A DNA stretch of 64,000 nucleotides from RPRB01 sp035543115 (GTDB lineage: Bacteria > Myxococcota > Myxococcia > Myxococcales > Myxococcaceae): contig DATKKF010000050.1 in the NCBI GenBank assembly GCA_035543115.1, positions 1-64,000 on the forward strand, in the 5' to 3' direction. Positions within the stretch are counted from its first letter, which is position 1. Every line of letters begins with the position of its first letter. A program made the position numbers and the translations under genes. Positions 1-8,465 of the stretch are shown piece after piece. The notes below the pieces were generated by a model. The model was not told where the DNA came from, ran no database searches, and worked only from the letters and a program-made list of their open reading frames with translations.

Positions 1-177
1 ACCCCCTCGACCGCGGCGAGCCTCGGTCGGCCGGAGTTCACGGTCCACGCATCCGCCCTCGCGGGTATCCGCCCGCGGGGGGGGGCGCGGCGCTTCGGTG
101 GCCCGTACGCCCAAAGTCCGATGGCTGCGACCACGCGCCCGTGGAGGAGGTCCCGGCGAGGAGTGGCCCGGGAGAGC

Positions 178-908
178 ATGGTGAAGGTCACAGGTGTCGC
201 GCTGGAAGAGGGCGGAGTCTTGCGGCCGGAGGACGCGGCGGCGGCCGTGGCCGGATGGCGCGCCGGCCGGGGCCCGTACTGGGTCCACCTCGGTGGCGGC
301 GATCCCCGGAGCATCGCCGGCTGGCTGTCGGACCTGGGGCTCGATCAGGAGGAGACGCGGATCCTGCCGCTGGCCGACGCGGTCTTCATCGCCTACCCGG
401 TCCCCTCGTCGAGCGACGGCAGCCCCGCCCAGTTCCGCTTCCTCTGTCTCGATCGGCTGCTGGTCACCATGGACGCGGATCCCGAGCGCTCACCGCTGCT
501 CGGCGCTGGGCGGGGTGGTGGACGAGGAGCTGGCGATCCTCGAGTTCCTCCGGGCGAGCCACCTCGAGGTGCTGCCACTGACTCGACTCGCCGATTCGCT
601 GGAGGTCGCGGTGCAGGTGACGCGGGCCACCGAGCGGGATGTGGACCGGCTGGACCGCCGCGCCCTCGACCTTCACCGCCGCCATGAGTTTTCCGAGCAG
701 GACCAGCTGAACCGGCGCATCGGGCTCCTCACCGTCGTCTCGGTGGTCTTCATGCCCCTGACGCTGATCGCCGGCATCTACGGTATGAGCTTCGATCGCA
801 TGCCCGAGCTGCAGTACCGCTACTCCTAATCCAGTCGTCCTCGCGGTGATGGCGGCGATCGCCGGAGGGCTCACCTGGTATTTCCGGAGCCGCCGGTGGA
901 CCAGGTGA
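178..908 (+). pseudogene. CorA-family divalent cation transporter, broken by two frameshifts
   Basis: The sequence reads as a CorA/ZntB-like protein only if the frame changes twice. The N-terminal cytoplasmic part (from ATG 178) is in frame 1 to about position 500. The helical stalk and first membrane segment with the family signature GIYGM are in frame 2 and stop at 829. The second membrane segment and basic tail (NPVVLAVMAAIAGGL...YFRSRRW) continue in frame 3 to a stop at 908. At 827-831 the bases TAAT, where TAT would restore the expected Tyr, look like one inserted A. The first shift is also +1. The rebuilt protein of about 243 residues is shorter than typical CorA (about 310), so an internal deletion is possible. 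Either a recent pseudogene or two sequencing errors. Confidence 0.75.
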
Positions 909-1110
909 CTCCGTCCCTGAAGTCCTGAGCCCCCGCGGGCTCGACCCGGCTCCGCGAAGGCCGCTGGATCCGCGGCGACGACGCGGGTCTTCTCACCCTC
1001 TGCTCATGAGAGCTCGGTGAGAGGACCAACGTTTACCTTCCGTTCGCAGATCCGCCTTGGCGCGCGCGCACCGTGCCCCGCCGCGGGATGAACCCGCGGG
1101 GAGTGACACG

Positions 1111-4100
1111 ATGACGCGCACCTCGACGAGACAGAAGCTCCGATGGATGGCCGCCGGCGTGGCCTTGCTGGCGGGACCGGCCGCGGTGAAGGCCCACCAG
1201 CCCGACGACGAGAGGGCGAAGCCGAAGGCACAACGGCTGGCCACCGGCCAGTACATCACTCCCACTGCGCTCCGGGGCTCGGTGCAGCAGCTCCTGAACC
1301 CGGGCCTGCCGAACTACCCGAATTTCGTGGCCGGTGAGGCGGTTCGCTCGGCATTGAGCCCGGACGGCAACACCCTCGCCATCATCTGCGCCGGTCAGAA
1401 CTCTCTCGACTTTCCCCTTGGGCTGGCGAGCTATCCCCCGGGGAAGAATCCGGGAGACCTCGACGTCGCCAACTCCACGCAGTACGTGTTCCTCTACGAC
1501 GTGAGCGGGGCGCATAAGCAGTCGCCAGCCCTGATCCAGGTGATCCAGCAGACCAACGCCCACGTCGGTCTGGTCTTCGGTCCCGATGGCAAGCTCTACG
1601 CCGCCGGCGGCAACGACGACGCAGTCTACGTGTACAGCAAGACCGGGGCGAGCTGGGGCCTCTTCCGGAAGATCGCCCTCGGCCACGGGGGCAAGGGCGT
1701 GGGCATCGGCGTCCAGCCCAACGCCAGTGGCCTGGCCATCTCCGCCGACGGCGCGACGCTGGTGGTGGTCAACAACTACAACGACTCGATCAGCGTCGTG
1801 GACACCGGCAGCGGCACGGTCCGCTACGAGCACGACCTGCGGCCCTTCTTCGCCGGCAACGAAGGGAAGAGCGGGGGCGTCGGCGGCTCGTACCCGTTCG
1901 GGGCGGTGCTCCACGGCAACACGGCCTACGTGTCGTCGGATCGCGACCGTGAAGTCATCGCCGTGGACATCTCCAACGCCAGCTCCGGGAAGCTGATCAA
2001 GCGCATCAAGCTCGACGGCAACGCGCTGGGGATGACGCTCGACGCCTCCGCTGCGAGGCTCTTCGTGGCTGAGGACAACGTCGACCAGGTCGCGGTCATC
2101 GACACCAAGAGCAACGCGGTGGTCGCCCGGATCGACGCCCGGGCGCCGGCCGGTCTCCTGCGCGGACGGGACGGCGAGGGTGAGGACCACCATCGCCACG
2201 GTGAGGACGATCACCGCGACGGCTCGGGCGCCCACTACACCGGAGCGGCCACCTTCTCGGTCAGGGTCTCCCCCGACGGCAAGACGCTCTACGCGGTCAA
2301 CGCGGGCTCGAACTCGATCGCGGTCATCCCGCTGACCGGGGCGAGGGCGTACCGGGTCGCCGGCTTGATCCCCACGGCCTACGAGCCGCACGACGTCGCG
2401 TTCAGCGCCGACGGCAGCTGGATGTACATCGTCAACGGGAAGAACGTCACCGGGCCCAACTCGGACCACCTGGCGAGCAACACCGCCCGGATCACCTGGA
2501 GCACCACCCTCGGCGGGGCCGCCGCGGCAGCCGCCTCGAACGCCTCGAACGAGTACCAGTTCCAGCTCGAGCGCGCCTCCCTGGTCAGCGCGCCGGTGCC
2601 CGGGTGGGAAGAGCTGGAGCGGTTGACGATGCGGGTCGCGGCGAACAACCTCTACAGCGCCGACCGCGACGACGACGACGACGACGAGGTGATGGAAGCC
2701 CTTCGCCACCACATCAAGCACGTCATCTACATCGTCAAGGAGAACCGGACGTTCGACCAGATCCTCGGAGATCTCGGGAACGGCTCCAATGGTGATGCCT
2801 CGCTGACCCAGTTCCCCGAGCCTTTCACCCCGAACTTCCATCGCCTGGCGCGGCAGTTCGTCACCCTCGACAATTTCACCGACCCCGGCGACGGCAGCAT
2901 GGACGGCTGGTCCTGGAGCCTCCAGGGCCGGGTCACCAACACCGAGACCATCACCCAGCAGATCAACTACGCCTTCGTGAACCGTGGCCTCTCCTACGAG
3001 TCCGAGGGAACGAACCGGAACACGCCGGTGAACTGGGGCTCGGTGGCGGAGCGGGACGCCGCCTCCGGTCCGGCCGGCACGACCAACTACTCCGCGGCCA
3101 CCGCTGGCCTGCCGGGCGGAACCGCCAACCTTCTCACCGGCACCGGGAACCACGCCTCGTCCGACGCTCCCTTCGGCGAGCAGAGGGGCTACATCTTCGA
3201 CGCGGTGCTGAAGGCCGGCGGCACCGTCAGGAACTACGGGTTCCTGGTCAACAACATCGGCCCCATCTGCTCCGGCGGGCTGGCCCCACCCTGTCCGGGC
3301 GCCGAGGTCAGCGCTCCCTACGCTGCGGGCGTCATCCAGGTCGCGCCACTCGACCCGGCGCTGGCCTCCCTGACCGACGTGTACTTCCGCGGCTACGACC
3401 AGAACTACCCGGACCTCTGGCGGTACGACGAGTGGAAGCGCGAGTTCGACCAGTACGTGGCCAATGGGAACCTCCCCAGCCTGACGATGATGCGGGTGAG
3501 CCATGACCACATGGGCTCGTTCGCCACCACCCTGGCCAAGGTCAACACCCCGGAGACGCAGCAGGCGGACGACGACATCTCGGTCGGGCTCCTGGTGCAG
3601 GCGGTCTCCGACAGCCGTTACGCGAAGGACACGCTGATCATCGTCACCGAGGACGATTGCCAGGACGGTCCGGACCACGTCGACTCGCACCGGGCGACGG
3701 CCTACGTCGTCGGGCCCTACGTGAAGAAGGGCGCGGTGATCGGCAAGCACTACAGCCAGGTGAACGCGCTCCGGACCATCGAGGACCTCCTCGGCACCGA
3801 GCACCTCAACCTGAACACCGCGTTCCAGCGGCCGATGACCGCGGTCTTCGACCTCCGGTCCTCGGGCCACTGGCAGTACCACGCCGTGGCGTCGACGGTG
3901 TTGAAGACCACGGCCCTCGTTCTGCCGGGCGGGGTGCCGTTCGCGTCGGGCCCCGACGTCCGGTCGAGGCACGACGCCAGGTACTGGGCAAAGGTCACCG
4001 CCGGGTTCGACTTCTCCGACGCCGACCGTGTGCCCCCGGCCCGGTTCAACCGGGTGCTGTGGAAGGGGTTGATGGGCAACCGGCCCTACCCCGCGATGAC

Positions 4101-4128
4101 CGGCCCCCGGCTCTCGTACGACGACTGA
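1111..4128 (+). CDS. Secreted bifunctional YncE-like beta-propeller / alkaline phosphatase-type phosphoesterase
   Basis: This 1005-residue protein starts at ATG 1111 behind a GGGGAG ribosome site, which is preferred over an upstream TTG. Residues 1-28 form a signal peptide ending in AVKA before HQ. Residues of about 60-480 are YVTN/YncE-type propeller repeats (repeated 'SPDGNTL', 'SADGATL', 'SPDGKTLYAVN' units). The C-terminal half from about residue 535 is a phosphoesterase-family domain in the alkaline phosphatase superfamily, with the nucleophile region KENRTFDQILG and a late metal-ligand stretch TEDDCQDGPDHVDSHR. A His/Asp/Glu-rich insert lies near residues 350-377 and an Asp run near 522-527 joins the halves. 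It probably acts in the periplasm or outside the cell; substrate unknown. Followed by a 150-base gap before the ilv leader. Confidence 0.85.
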   Translation: MTRTSTRQKLRWMAAGVALLAGPAAVKAHQPDDERAKPKAQRLATGQYITPTALRGSVQQLLNPGLPNYPNFVAGEAVRSALSPDGNTLAIICAGQNSLDFPLGLASYPPGKNPGDLDVANSTQYVFLYDVSGAHKQSPALIQVIQQTNAHVGLVFGPDGKLYAAGGNDDAVYVYSKTGASWGLFRKIALGHGGKGVGIGVQPNASGLAISADGATLVVVNNYNDSISVVDTGSGTVRYEHDLRPFFAGNEGKSGGVGGSYPFGAVLHGNTAYVSSDRDREVIAVDISNASSGKLIKRIKLDGNALGMTLDASAARLFVAEDNVDQVAVIDTKSNAVVARIDARAPAGLLRGRDGEGEDHHRHGEDDHRDGSGAHYTGAATFSVRVSPDGKTLYAVNAGSNSIAVIPLTGARAYRVAGLIPTAYEPHDVAFSADGSWMYIVNGKNVTGPNSDHLASNTARITWSTTLGGAAAAAASNASNEYQFQLERASLVSAPVPGWEELERLTMRVAANNLYSADRDDDDDDEVMEALRHHIKHVIYIVKENRTFDQILGDLGNGSNGDASLTQFPEPFTPNFHRLARQFVTLDNFTDPGDGSMDGWSWSLQGRVTNTETITQQINYAFVNRGLSYESEGTNRNTPVNWGSVAERDAASGPAGTTNYSAATAGLPGGTANLLTGTGNHASSDAPFGEQRGYIFDAVLKAGGTVRNYGFLVNNIGPICSGGLAPPCPGAEVSAPYAAGVIQVAPLDPALASLTDVYFRGYDQNYPDLWRYDEWKREFDQYVANGNLPSLTMMRVSHDHMGSFATTLAKVNTPETQQADDDISVGLLVQAVSDSRYAKDTLIIVTEDDCQDGPDHVDSHRATAYVVGPYVKKGAVIGKHYSQVNALRTIEDLLGTEHLNLNTAFQRPMTAVFDLRSSGHWQYHAVASTVLKTTALVLPGGVPFASGPDVRSRHDARYWAKVTAGFDFSDADRVPPARFNRVLWKGLMGNRPYPAMTGPRLSYDD

Positions 4129-4205
4129 GCCGCGCACGATAGGCGGGCTCCGGCAGCGGACCGGGGCCGGCCCGACCGTCGCTGCGCCCTGGACGGCTTC
4201 ACGAC

Positions 4206-4236
4206 CTTCTTCAATGATCTTCATTTGTTGAAGAGG
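4206..4236 (+). promoter_or_regulatory. Inverted repeat just upstream of the ilv promoter (operator candidate)
   Basis: CTTCTTCAA (4206-4214) and TTGAAGAGG (4228-4236) form an inverted repeat with one mismatch over nine bases and a 13-base spacer. It ends four bases before the TTGACA -35 box. It could be a regulator site; nothing identifies the protein. Confidence 0.3.
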
Positions 4237-4239
4237 ATG

Positions 4240-4268
4240 TTGACACCGTGCATTAGCGAGAGGATGCT
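4240..4268 (+). promoter_or_regulatory. Candidate sigma-70-type promoter of the ilv-leu operon
   Basis: A perfect -35 box TTGACA lies at 4240-4245. A 17-base spacer leads to GATGCT at 4263-4268, a weak -10 box. Transcription would start near 4275, very close to the leader peptide ATG at 4278. The -35 box is convincing and the -10 box is not. Confidence 0.4.
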
Positions 4269-4277
4269 TCGCGCCTC

Positions 4278-4409
4278 ATGACCTTGCAGCCCTCCGCAGC
4301 CAGCGTCAGCGCGATCGCCCTCGCGCCGCGGCTGCCGGTCGTCGTCGGTCTGCTGCTGGGTCTGGTCCTGCTGCCCCTGATTTCCCTGGGGTGCGGGCCG
4401 CCGACCTGA
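4278..4409 (+). CDS. ilv-leu operon leader peptide (attenuator peptide)
   Basis: A 43-codon reading frame starts at ATG 4278 and ends at TGA 4407-4409, between the promoter and ilvB. Residues 21-35 are almost entirely the products of the pathway: Val-Val-Val-Gly-Leu-Leu-Leu-Gly-Leu-Val-Leu-Leu-Pro-Leu-Ile, 12 of 15 being Val, Leu or Ile. This matches the logic of enterobacterial IlvL/LeuL leader peptides, whose translation senses charged branched-chain tRNAs. The stop codon is 25 bases before the terminator hairpin. AGAGGA at 4259-4264 could be a distant ribosome site. The peptide itself probably has no function; its translation is the sensor. Confidence 0.8.
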   Translation: MTLQPSAASVSAIALAPRLPVVVGLLLGLVLLPLISLGCGPPT

Positions 4410-4445
4410 CCGAAGAAAGTTTCGGAAGGAACGGCCCCCGCACCC
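4389..4445 (+). promoter_or_regulatory. Antiterminator pairing of the ilv-leu attenuator
   Basis: GGGTGCGGG at 4389-4397 is a perfect nine-base complement of CCCGCACCC at 4437-4445, which is most of the left arm of the terminator. The two pairings exclude each other. The upstream segment lies in the last codons of the leader peptide, just past the Val/Leu/Ile run. A ribosome stalled in that run leaves it free to form the antiterminator; a ribosome reaching the stop at 4407 covers it and lets the terminator form. Confidence 0.75.
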
Positions 4446-4466
4446 ACCCGGTGCGGGGGTTTTTCG
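4435..4466 (+). terminator. Attenuator terminator ahead of ilvB
   Basis: Perfect 10-bp G+C-rich stem CCCCCGCACC (4435-4444) with GGTGCGGGGG (4450-4459), a five-base loop, and a T-rich tail TTTTTCGTTTTT. This is a textbook intrinsic terminator. It lies between the leader peptide and ilvB, where it can only be regulatory. Confidence 0.9.
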
Positions 4467-4498
4467 TTTTTGGAGCACGGCAGCACCGGAGGCAGTCG

Positions 4499-6268
4499 AT
4501 GGAGCAGATCGTCGAGACGAAGAACGGAAGACGTACCGCGCTCGCCGAGACCACCCCGGCGCGGATGACCGGGGCGCAGATCCTCTGGGAGGTCCTGGCG
4601 CGAGAGGGCGTGGAGGTCGTCTTCGGATACCCCGGTGGCGCGATCATGCCGGCGTACGACGCGCTCCCCGCGAGCCGCATCCACCACGTGCTCGTCCGTC
4701 ACGAGCAGGGAGCGGCCCACATGGCGGACGGCTACGCCCGCGCCTCGGGCAAGGTGGGCGTCTGCGTCGCCACCTCGGGCCCCGGCGCGACCAATCTGGT
4801 GACCGGCATCGCCACCGCGATGCTCGACTCTTCTCCCGTGGTCTGCATCACCGGGCAGGTCTCCTCCACGCTCCTGGGGAGCGACGCCTTCCAGGAGGTC
4901 GACATCACCGGCATCACCCTGCCGATCACCAAGCACAACTACCTGGTCACCCGCGCCGAGGACCTGGCGCACACCCTCCGGGAGGCGTTCGAGGTCGCGC
5001 GCTCCGGCCGCCCTGGGCCGGTGCTGGTGGACATCACCAAGGACGCGCAGCAGGCCAGCGTACCGTTCCGCTGGGCCGATGAGCCGGTGCGCCTCCCCGG
5101 CGTGCGCCCCACGCGCCGCCTGAGCCAGGAGCAAATCGAGCGGGCGGCCAGCCTCATCGACCTGGCGAAGCGTCCGGTCATCTTCTGCGGGCATGGGGTC
5201 ATCAAGGCGGGCGCGAGCGAGCAGCTCCTGCGTCTTGCCGAGAAGAGCGGCGTTCCGGTGGCCAGCACGCTCCTCGGGCTCGGCGCGTTCCCCGCCTCGC
5301 ACGAGCTCAGCCTGGGGATGATGGGCATGCACGGCGAGGCCTGGGTGAACCATGCGGTGCAGGAGGCCGACCTGCTCATCGCGGTCGGGATGCGCTTCGA
5401 CGACCGGGTCACCGGCAACCTCAAGAACTACGCCCCCGCGGCGAAGAAGATCCATCTGGAGATCGACCCCGCCGAGGTCAACAAGAACGTCAAGGCGGAC
5501 GTGGCGCTGGTGGGAGACCTGCGAAGGTCGCTCGATCGGCTGATCCCTGCGGTGCGCCAGCGCGAGCACGGCGAGTGGCGGGCGAAGATCCGGGCCCTGC
5601 GCGAGGACTCGGCCGGCCGCGACGTCCAGGGCATTCCCCACGGCGGGAAGCTGCGCGCGCCGCACGTGCTGCACGACCTATGGCGGTTGACCCGCGGCGA
5701 GGCGCTGGTGGTGACCGACGTCGGCCAGCACCAGATGTGGGAGGCGCAGTACTACCGCCACGAGCGTCCTCGCTCGCTCCTCACCTCGGGCGGCCTGGGC
5801 ACGATGGGCTTTGCGCTCCCGGCGGCGATCGGCGCCCGCTTCGCCCGGCCCCAGGACGAGATCTGGGTGGTGGTGGGCGACGGCGGCTTCCAGATGACCG
5901 CCTGCGAGATGATCACCTGCGCCCAGGAGGGCATCAAGGTCAACGTCGCCCTGATCAACAACGGCTACCTGGGCATGGTCAGGCAGTGGCAAGAGTTCTT
6001 CTACGGCGGCCGGTACGTCGCCACGCCACTGAAGAGCCCGGACTTCGTGAAGCTGGCCGAGGCGCACGGGCTGACCGCGCTCCGGGTCACCAGCCGGGAG
6101 GAGATCCCCTCGGCGGTGGAGACGGCGCGGAACGCCCCGGGCACGGTGGTGATCGAGTTCTGCGTCGAGGGCGAGGAGGCCGTCTATCCCATGGTCCCGG
6201 CGAACGCCGACCTGCACGCGATGATCCGCCGCCCCTCGCGGATCGAGGAGAGCATCCATGAGTCATGA
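4499..6268 (+). CDS. ilvB: Acetolactate synthase, large (catalytic) subunit
   Basis: 589 residues from ATG 4499, preceded by GGAGG at 4488-4492. An in-frame GTG at 4391 lies inside the attenuator and is rejected. The enzyme joins two pyruvates, or pyruvate and 2-oxobutyrate, in the first common step of Val/Leu/Ile synthesis, using thiamine diphosphate. The N-terminal TPP domain has the catalytic Glu69 in RHEQGAAHMA. The C-terminal TPP-binding domain carries VVGDGGFQM and the loop NNGYLGMVRQWQ. Length is normal for the family. It overlaps ilvN by 11 bases, which supports coupled translation of the two subunits. First gene of a nine-gene operon under the attenuator. Confidence 0.97.
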   Translation: MEQIVETKNGRRTALAETTPARMTGAQILWEVLAREGVEVVFGYPGGAIMPAYDALPASRIHHVLVRHEQGAAHMADGYARASGKVGVCVATSGPGATNLVTGIATAMLDSSPVVCITGQVSSTLLGSDAFQEVDITGITLPITKHNYLVTRAEDLAHTLREAFEVARSGRPGPVLVDITKDAQQASVPFRWADEPVRLPGVRPTRRLSQEQIERAASLIDLAKRPVIFCGHGVIKAGASEQLLRLAEKSGVPVASTLLGLGAFPASHELSLGMMGMHGEAWVNHAVQEADLLIAVGMRFDDRVTGNLKNYAPAAKKIHLEIDPAEVNKNVKADVALVGDLRRSLDRLIPAVRQREHGEWRAKIRALREDSAGRDVQGIPHGGKLRAPHVLHDLWRLTRGEALVVTDVGQHQMWEAQYYRHERPRSLLTSGGLGTMGFALPAAIGARFARPQDEIWVVVGDGGFQMTACEMITCAQEGIKVNVALINNGYLGMVRQWQEFFYGGRYVATPLKSPDFVKLAEAHGLTALRVTSREEIPSAVETARNAPGTVVIEFCVEGEEAVYPMVPANADLHAMIRRPSRIEESIHES

Positions 6269-6821
6269 CTCGGCCTTCGCCGCTCCCAGCGGCCGGCGCA
6301 TCGCCCGGACGTTCATCGTCTACGTCGAGGACCGGCCGGGAACCCTGAACCGGGTGGTCTCGCTGTTCCGGCGCCGCGGCTTCAACATCGATTCGCTCAC
6401 CGTCGGCCGCACCGAGCGGGAGGCGATCTCGCGCATCACCCTGGTGGTGCAGTCCGACGAGGACACCGCCCAGCGGCTGGAGGCCAACCTCTACAAGCTG
6501 GTCAACGTCCTCGAGGTCCACGACGTGACCCACGCCCCGGCCGTCTCCCGCGAGATGGCCTTCGTCAAGGTGCGCGCCGTCGCCGAGCGGCGGGGGGAGA
6601 TCCTCCAGCTCTGCGAGACCTTCCGTGCCCGGGTGGTGGACGTGGCGCCCGAGGCGCTCACCGCGGAGGTCACCGGCACGCCCGAGAAGCTGGACGGGCT
6701 GATCGAGTTGCTTCGCCCATTCGGGATCCTGGAGATGGTCCGCACCGGGGCGGTGGCCATGGCCCGCGGCGCCGCGATGCAGGGCGCGGCCGGTCCCTCC
6801 GAGGGTGATCTCGCGGCCTGA
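6258..6821 (+). CDS. ilvN: Acetolactate synthase, small (regulatory) subunit
   Basis: 187 residues. Residues of about 16-90 form an ACT domain (RTFIVYVEDRPGTLNRVVSLF, then RRGFNIDSLTVGRTE), which in this family binds valine for feedback inhibition and stimulates the large subunit. The C-terminal half is the usual small-subunit domain (FVKVRAVAERRGEILQLCETF). The start overlaps the end of ilvB. A 66-base gap with a GGAGA-type ribosome site separates it from leuA. The C-terminal 25 residues are Ala/Gly-rich and probably disordered. Confidence 0.95.
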   Translation: MSHDSAFAAPSGRRIARTFIVYVEDRPGTLNRVVSLFRRRGFNIDSLTVGRTEREAISRITLVVQSDEDTAQRLEANLYKLVNVLEVHDVTHAPAVSREMAFVKVRAVAERRGEILQLCETFRARVVDVAPEALTAEVTGTPEKLDGLIELLRPFGILEMVRTGAVAMARGAAMQGAAGPSEGDLAA

Positions 6822-6887
6822 CACCGGAGCACGAACCAACACCGGCGCCAACGCGCCGGAGCACCCTTCTCCCAGGAGACACCAGAG

Positions 6888-8465
6888 ATGAAGAACGGCA
6901 GCGGCAACGAGCGGGTCATCGTCTTCGACACCACCCTGCGGGACGGCGAGCAGGCGCCCGGGGCGAGCATGAACCTGGCCCAGAAGCTCCAGGTGGCGAG
7001 GGTGCTGGGCCACCTGGGCGTGGACGTGATCGAGGCCGGCTTCCCGGTGGCCTCGCCGGGCGACTTCGAGGCGGTGCAGGCAGTGGCCGGCGCGGTCGAC
7101 GGTCCGACCGTGGCCGCGCTGGCCCGCGCCAACCGGGGCGACATCGACCGGGCGGTCGAGGCGCTCGCCCCGGCGAAGAGCCGGCGGGTGCACGTCTTCC
7201 TGGCCACCAGCCCCATCCACCGCCAGCACAAGCTGAAGATGTCACGCGAGGACGTGCTGAAGCTCGCGACCAGCAGCGTGGAGTACGCCCGCGCGCGCTG
7301 CGAGGACGTCGAGTTCTCGGCCGAGGACGCGGCCCGCACCGAGCCGGAGTTCCTCGCCGAGGTGGTGGAGCGGGTCATCGAGGCCGGGGCCACCACCATC
7401 AATATCCCGGACACCGTGGGCTACGCCGTGCCGGCGCAGTTCGCCGAGCTCATCGCCTTCCTCCGGCGGACGGTGCGCCGCATCGAAGGGGTGGTTCTCA
7501 GCGTCCACTGTCACGACGACCTCGGCCTGGCGGTGGCCAACAGCCTCGCCGCGCTGCAGGCCGGAGCCCGGCAGGTGGAGTGCACGGTCAACGGCGTGGG
7601 GGAGCGCGCCGGGAACTGCTCCCTGGAGGAGGTGGTGATGGCGCTGCGCACCCGGACCGACTACCTGCACCTCGAGACCGGCATCCGCACCCAGCAGCTC
7701 TGCAACGCCAGCCGGGTGGTCGCCGCCGCCACCGGTTTCCACGTCGCGCGGAACAAGGCGGTGGTGGGGCAGAACGCCTTCGCCCACGAGTCCGGGATCC
7801 ACCAGCACGGGATGATCGAGTTCCCGCTGACCTACGAGGTGATGCGGCCGGAGGACGTGGGGTTCAAGAGCACCAGCCTGGTGCTGGGCAAGCACAGCGG
7901 CCGGCACGCCCTGGCCAGCCGCCTCCGCGACCTGGGCTACGAGCTGGAGCCGGGGCAGATCGACCAGGTGTTCGAGGAGCTGAAGAAGCTCGCCGACAAG
8001 AAGAAGGAGATCTACGACGGTGACCTCGAGGCGCTGCTGGTGAGCCTCTTCCACCAGAGCTCCGCGGGCGGCTGGACGCTGGTGAGCCTCACCGCGGCCT
8101 CGGGCACCGGTACGCCCCCCAGCGCGGCGGTGCGCCTGCAGCGGCGCGGGGGTCGAGCGCAGGAGGAGGCCGCCACCGGCGACGGTCCGGTGGACGCGGT
8201 GTTCAAGTGCATCGACCGCATCACCGGGGTGAACGCGACGCTGCGCGACTTCCGGATCACCAGCGTCAGCGCCGGGGAGGACGCGCAAGGCGAGGCCACG
8301 GTGGACGTCGAGTCCGAGGGCCGCCACTTCCGCGGCCGGGCGGTGGACACCGACATCGTCGTCGCCAGCGCGCTGGCCTACCTCGAGGTGGTGAACCGCA
8401 TCGCCGGCGGACGGCTGCCCCGGCGTAGCCCCGCGCTCCCGGAGATGACCTGTGGAGCGGTCTGA
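6888..8465 (+). CDS. leuA: 2-isopropylmalate synthase
   Basis: 525 residues. It condenses acetyl-CoA with 2-oxoisovalerate, the committed step of leucine synthesis. The TIM-barrel catalytic domain begins with FDTTLRDGEQAPGASM near residue 10 and carries the metal-binding HCHDDLGLAVAN near residue 207. The C-terminal part (about 390-500) is the LeuA dimer/allosteric domain that binds leucine in this family. Length and motifs fit the bacterial type I enzyme rather than homocitrate or citramalate synthase, and leuCDB downstream agrees. The 3' end overlaps leuC by 14 bases. Confidence 0.95.
   Translation: MKNGSGNERVIVFDTTLRDGEQAPGASMNLAQKLQVARVLGHLGVDVIEAGFPVASPGDFEAVQAVAGAVDGPTVAALARANRGDIDRAVEALAPAKSRRVHVFLATSPIHRQHKLKMSREDVLKLATSSVEYARARCEDVEFSAEDAARTEPEFLAEVVERVIEAGATTINIPDTVGYAVPAQFAELIAFLRRTVRRIEGVVLSVHCHDDLGLAVANSLAALQAGARQVECTVNGVGERAGNCSLEEVVMALRTRTDYLHLETGIRTQQLCNASRVVAAATGFHVARNKAVVGQNAFAHESGIHQHGMIEFPLTYEVMRPEDVGFKSTSLVLGKHSGRHALASRLRDLGYELEPGQIDQVFEELKKLADKKKEIYDGDLEALLVSLFHQSSAGGWTLVSLTAASGTGTPPSAAVRLQRRGGRAQEEAATGDGPVDAVFKCIDRITGVNATLRDFRITSVSAGEDAQGEATVDVESEGRHFRGRAVDTDIVVASALAYLEVVNRIAGGRLPRRSPALPEMTCGAV

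Noticed and set aside
991..1022. TCTCACC ... GGTGAGA inverted repeat before the phosphoesterase gene
   Set aside because: Seven-base arms with no T run or promoter element; cannot tell terminator, operator or chance.
1033..4224. Very long minus-strand open frame opposite the beta-propeller/phosphoesterase gene
   Set aside because: Its product is a low-complexity Arg/Val/Gly/Asp-rich sequence with no domains; the plus strand has a signal peptide and clear motifs. High G+C makes such antisense frames common.
4391..4498. GTG 4391 as the start of ilvB
   Set aside because: It would put the attenuator hairpin inside the coding region and adds residues not seen in the family; ATG 4499 has a good ribosome site.
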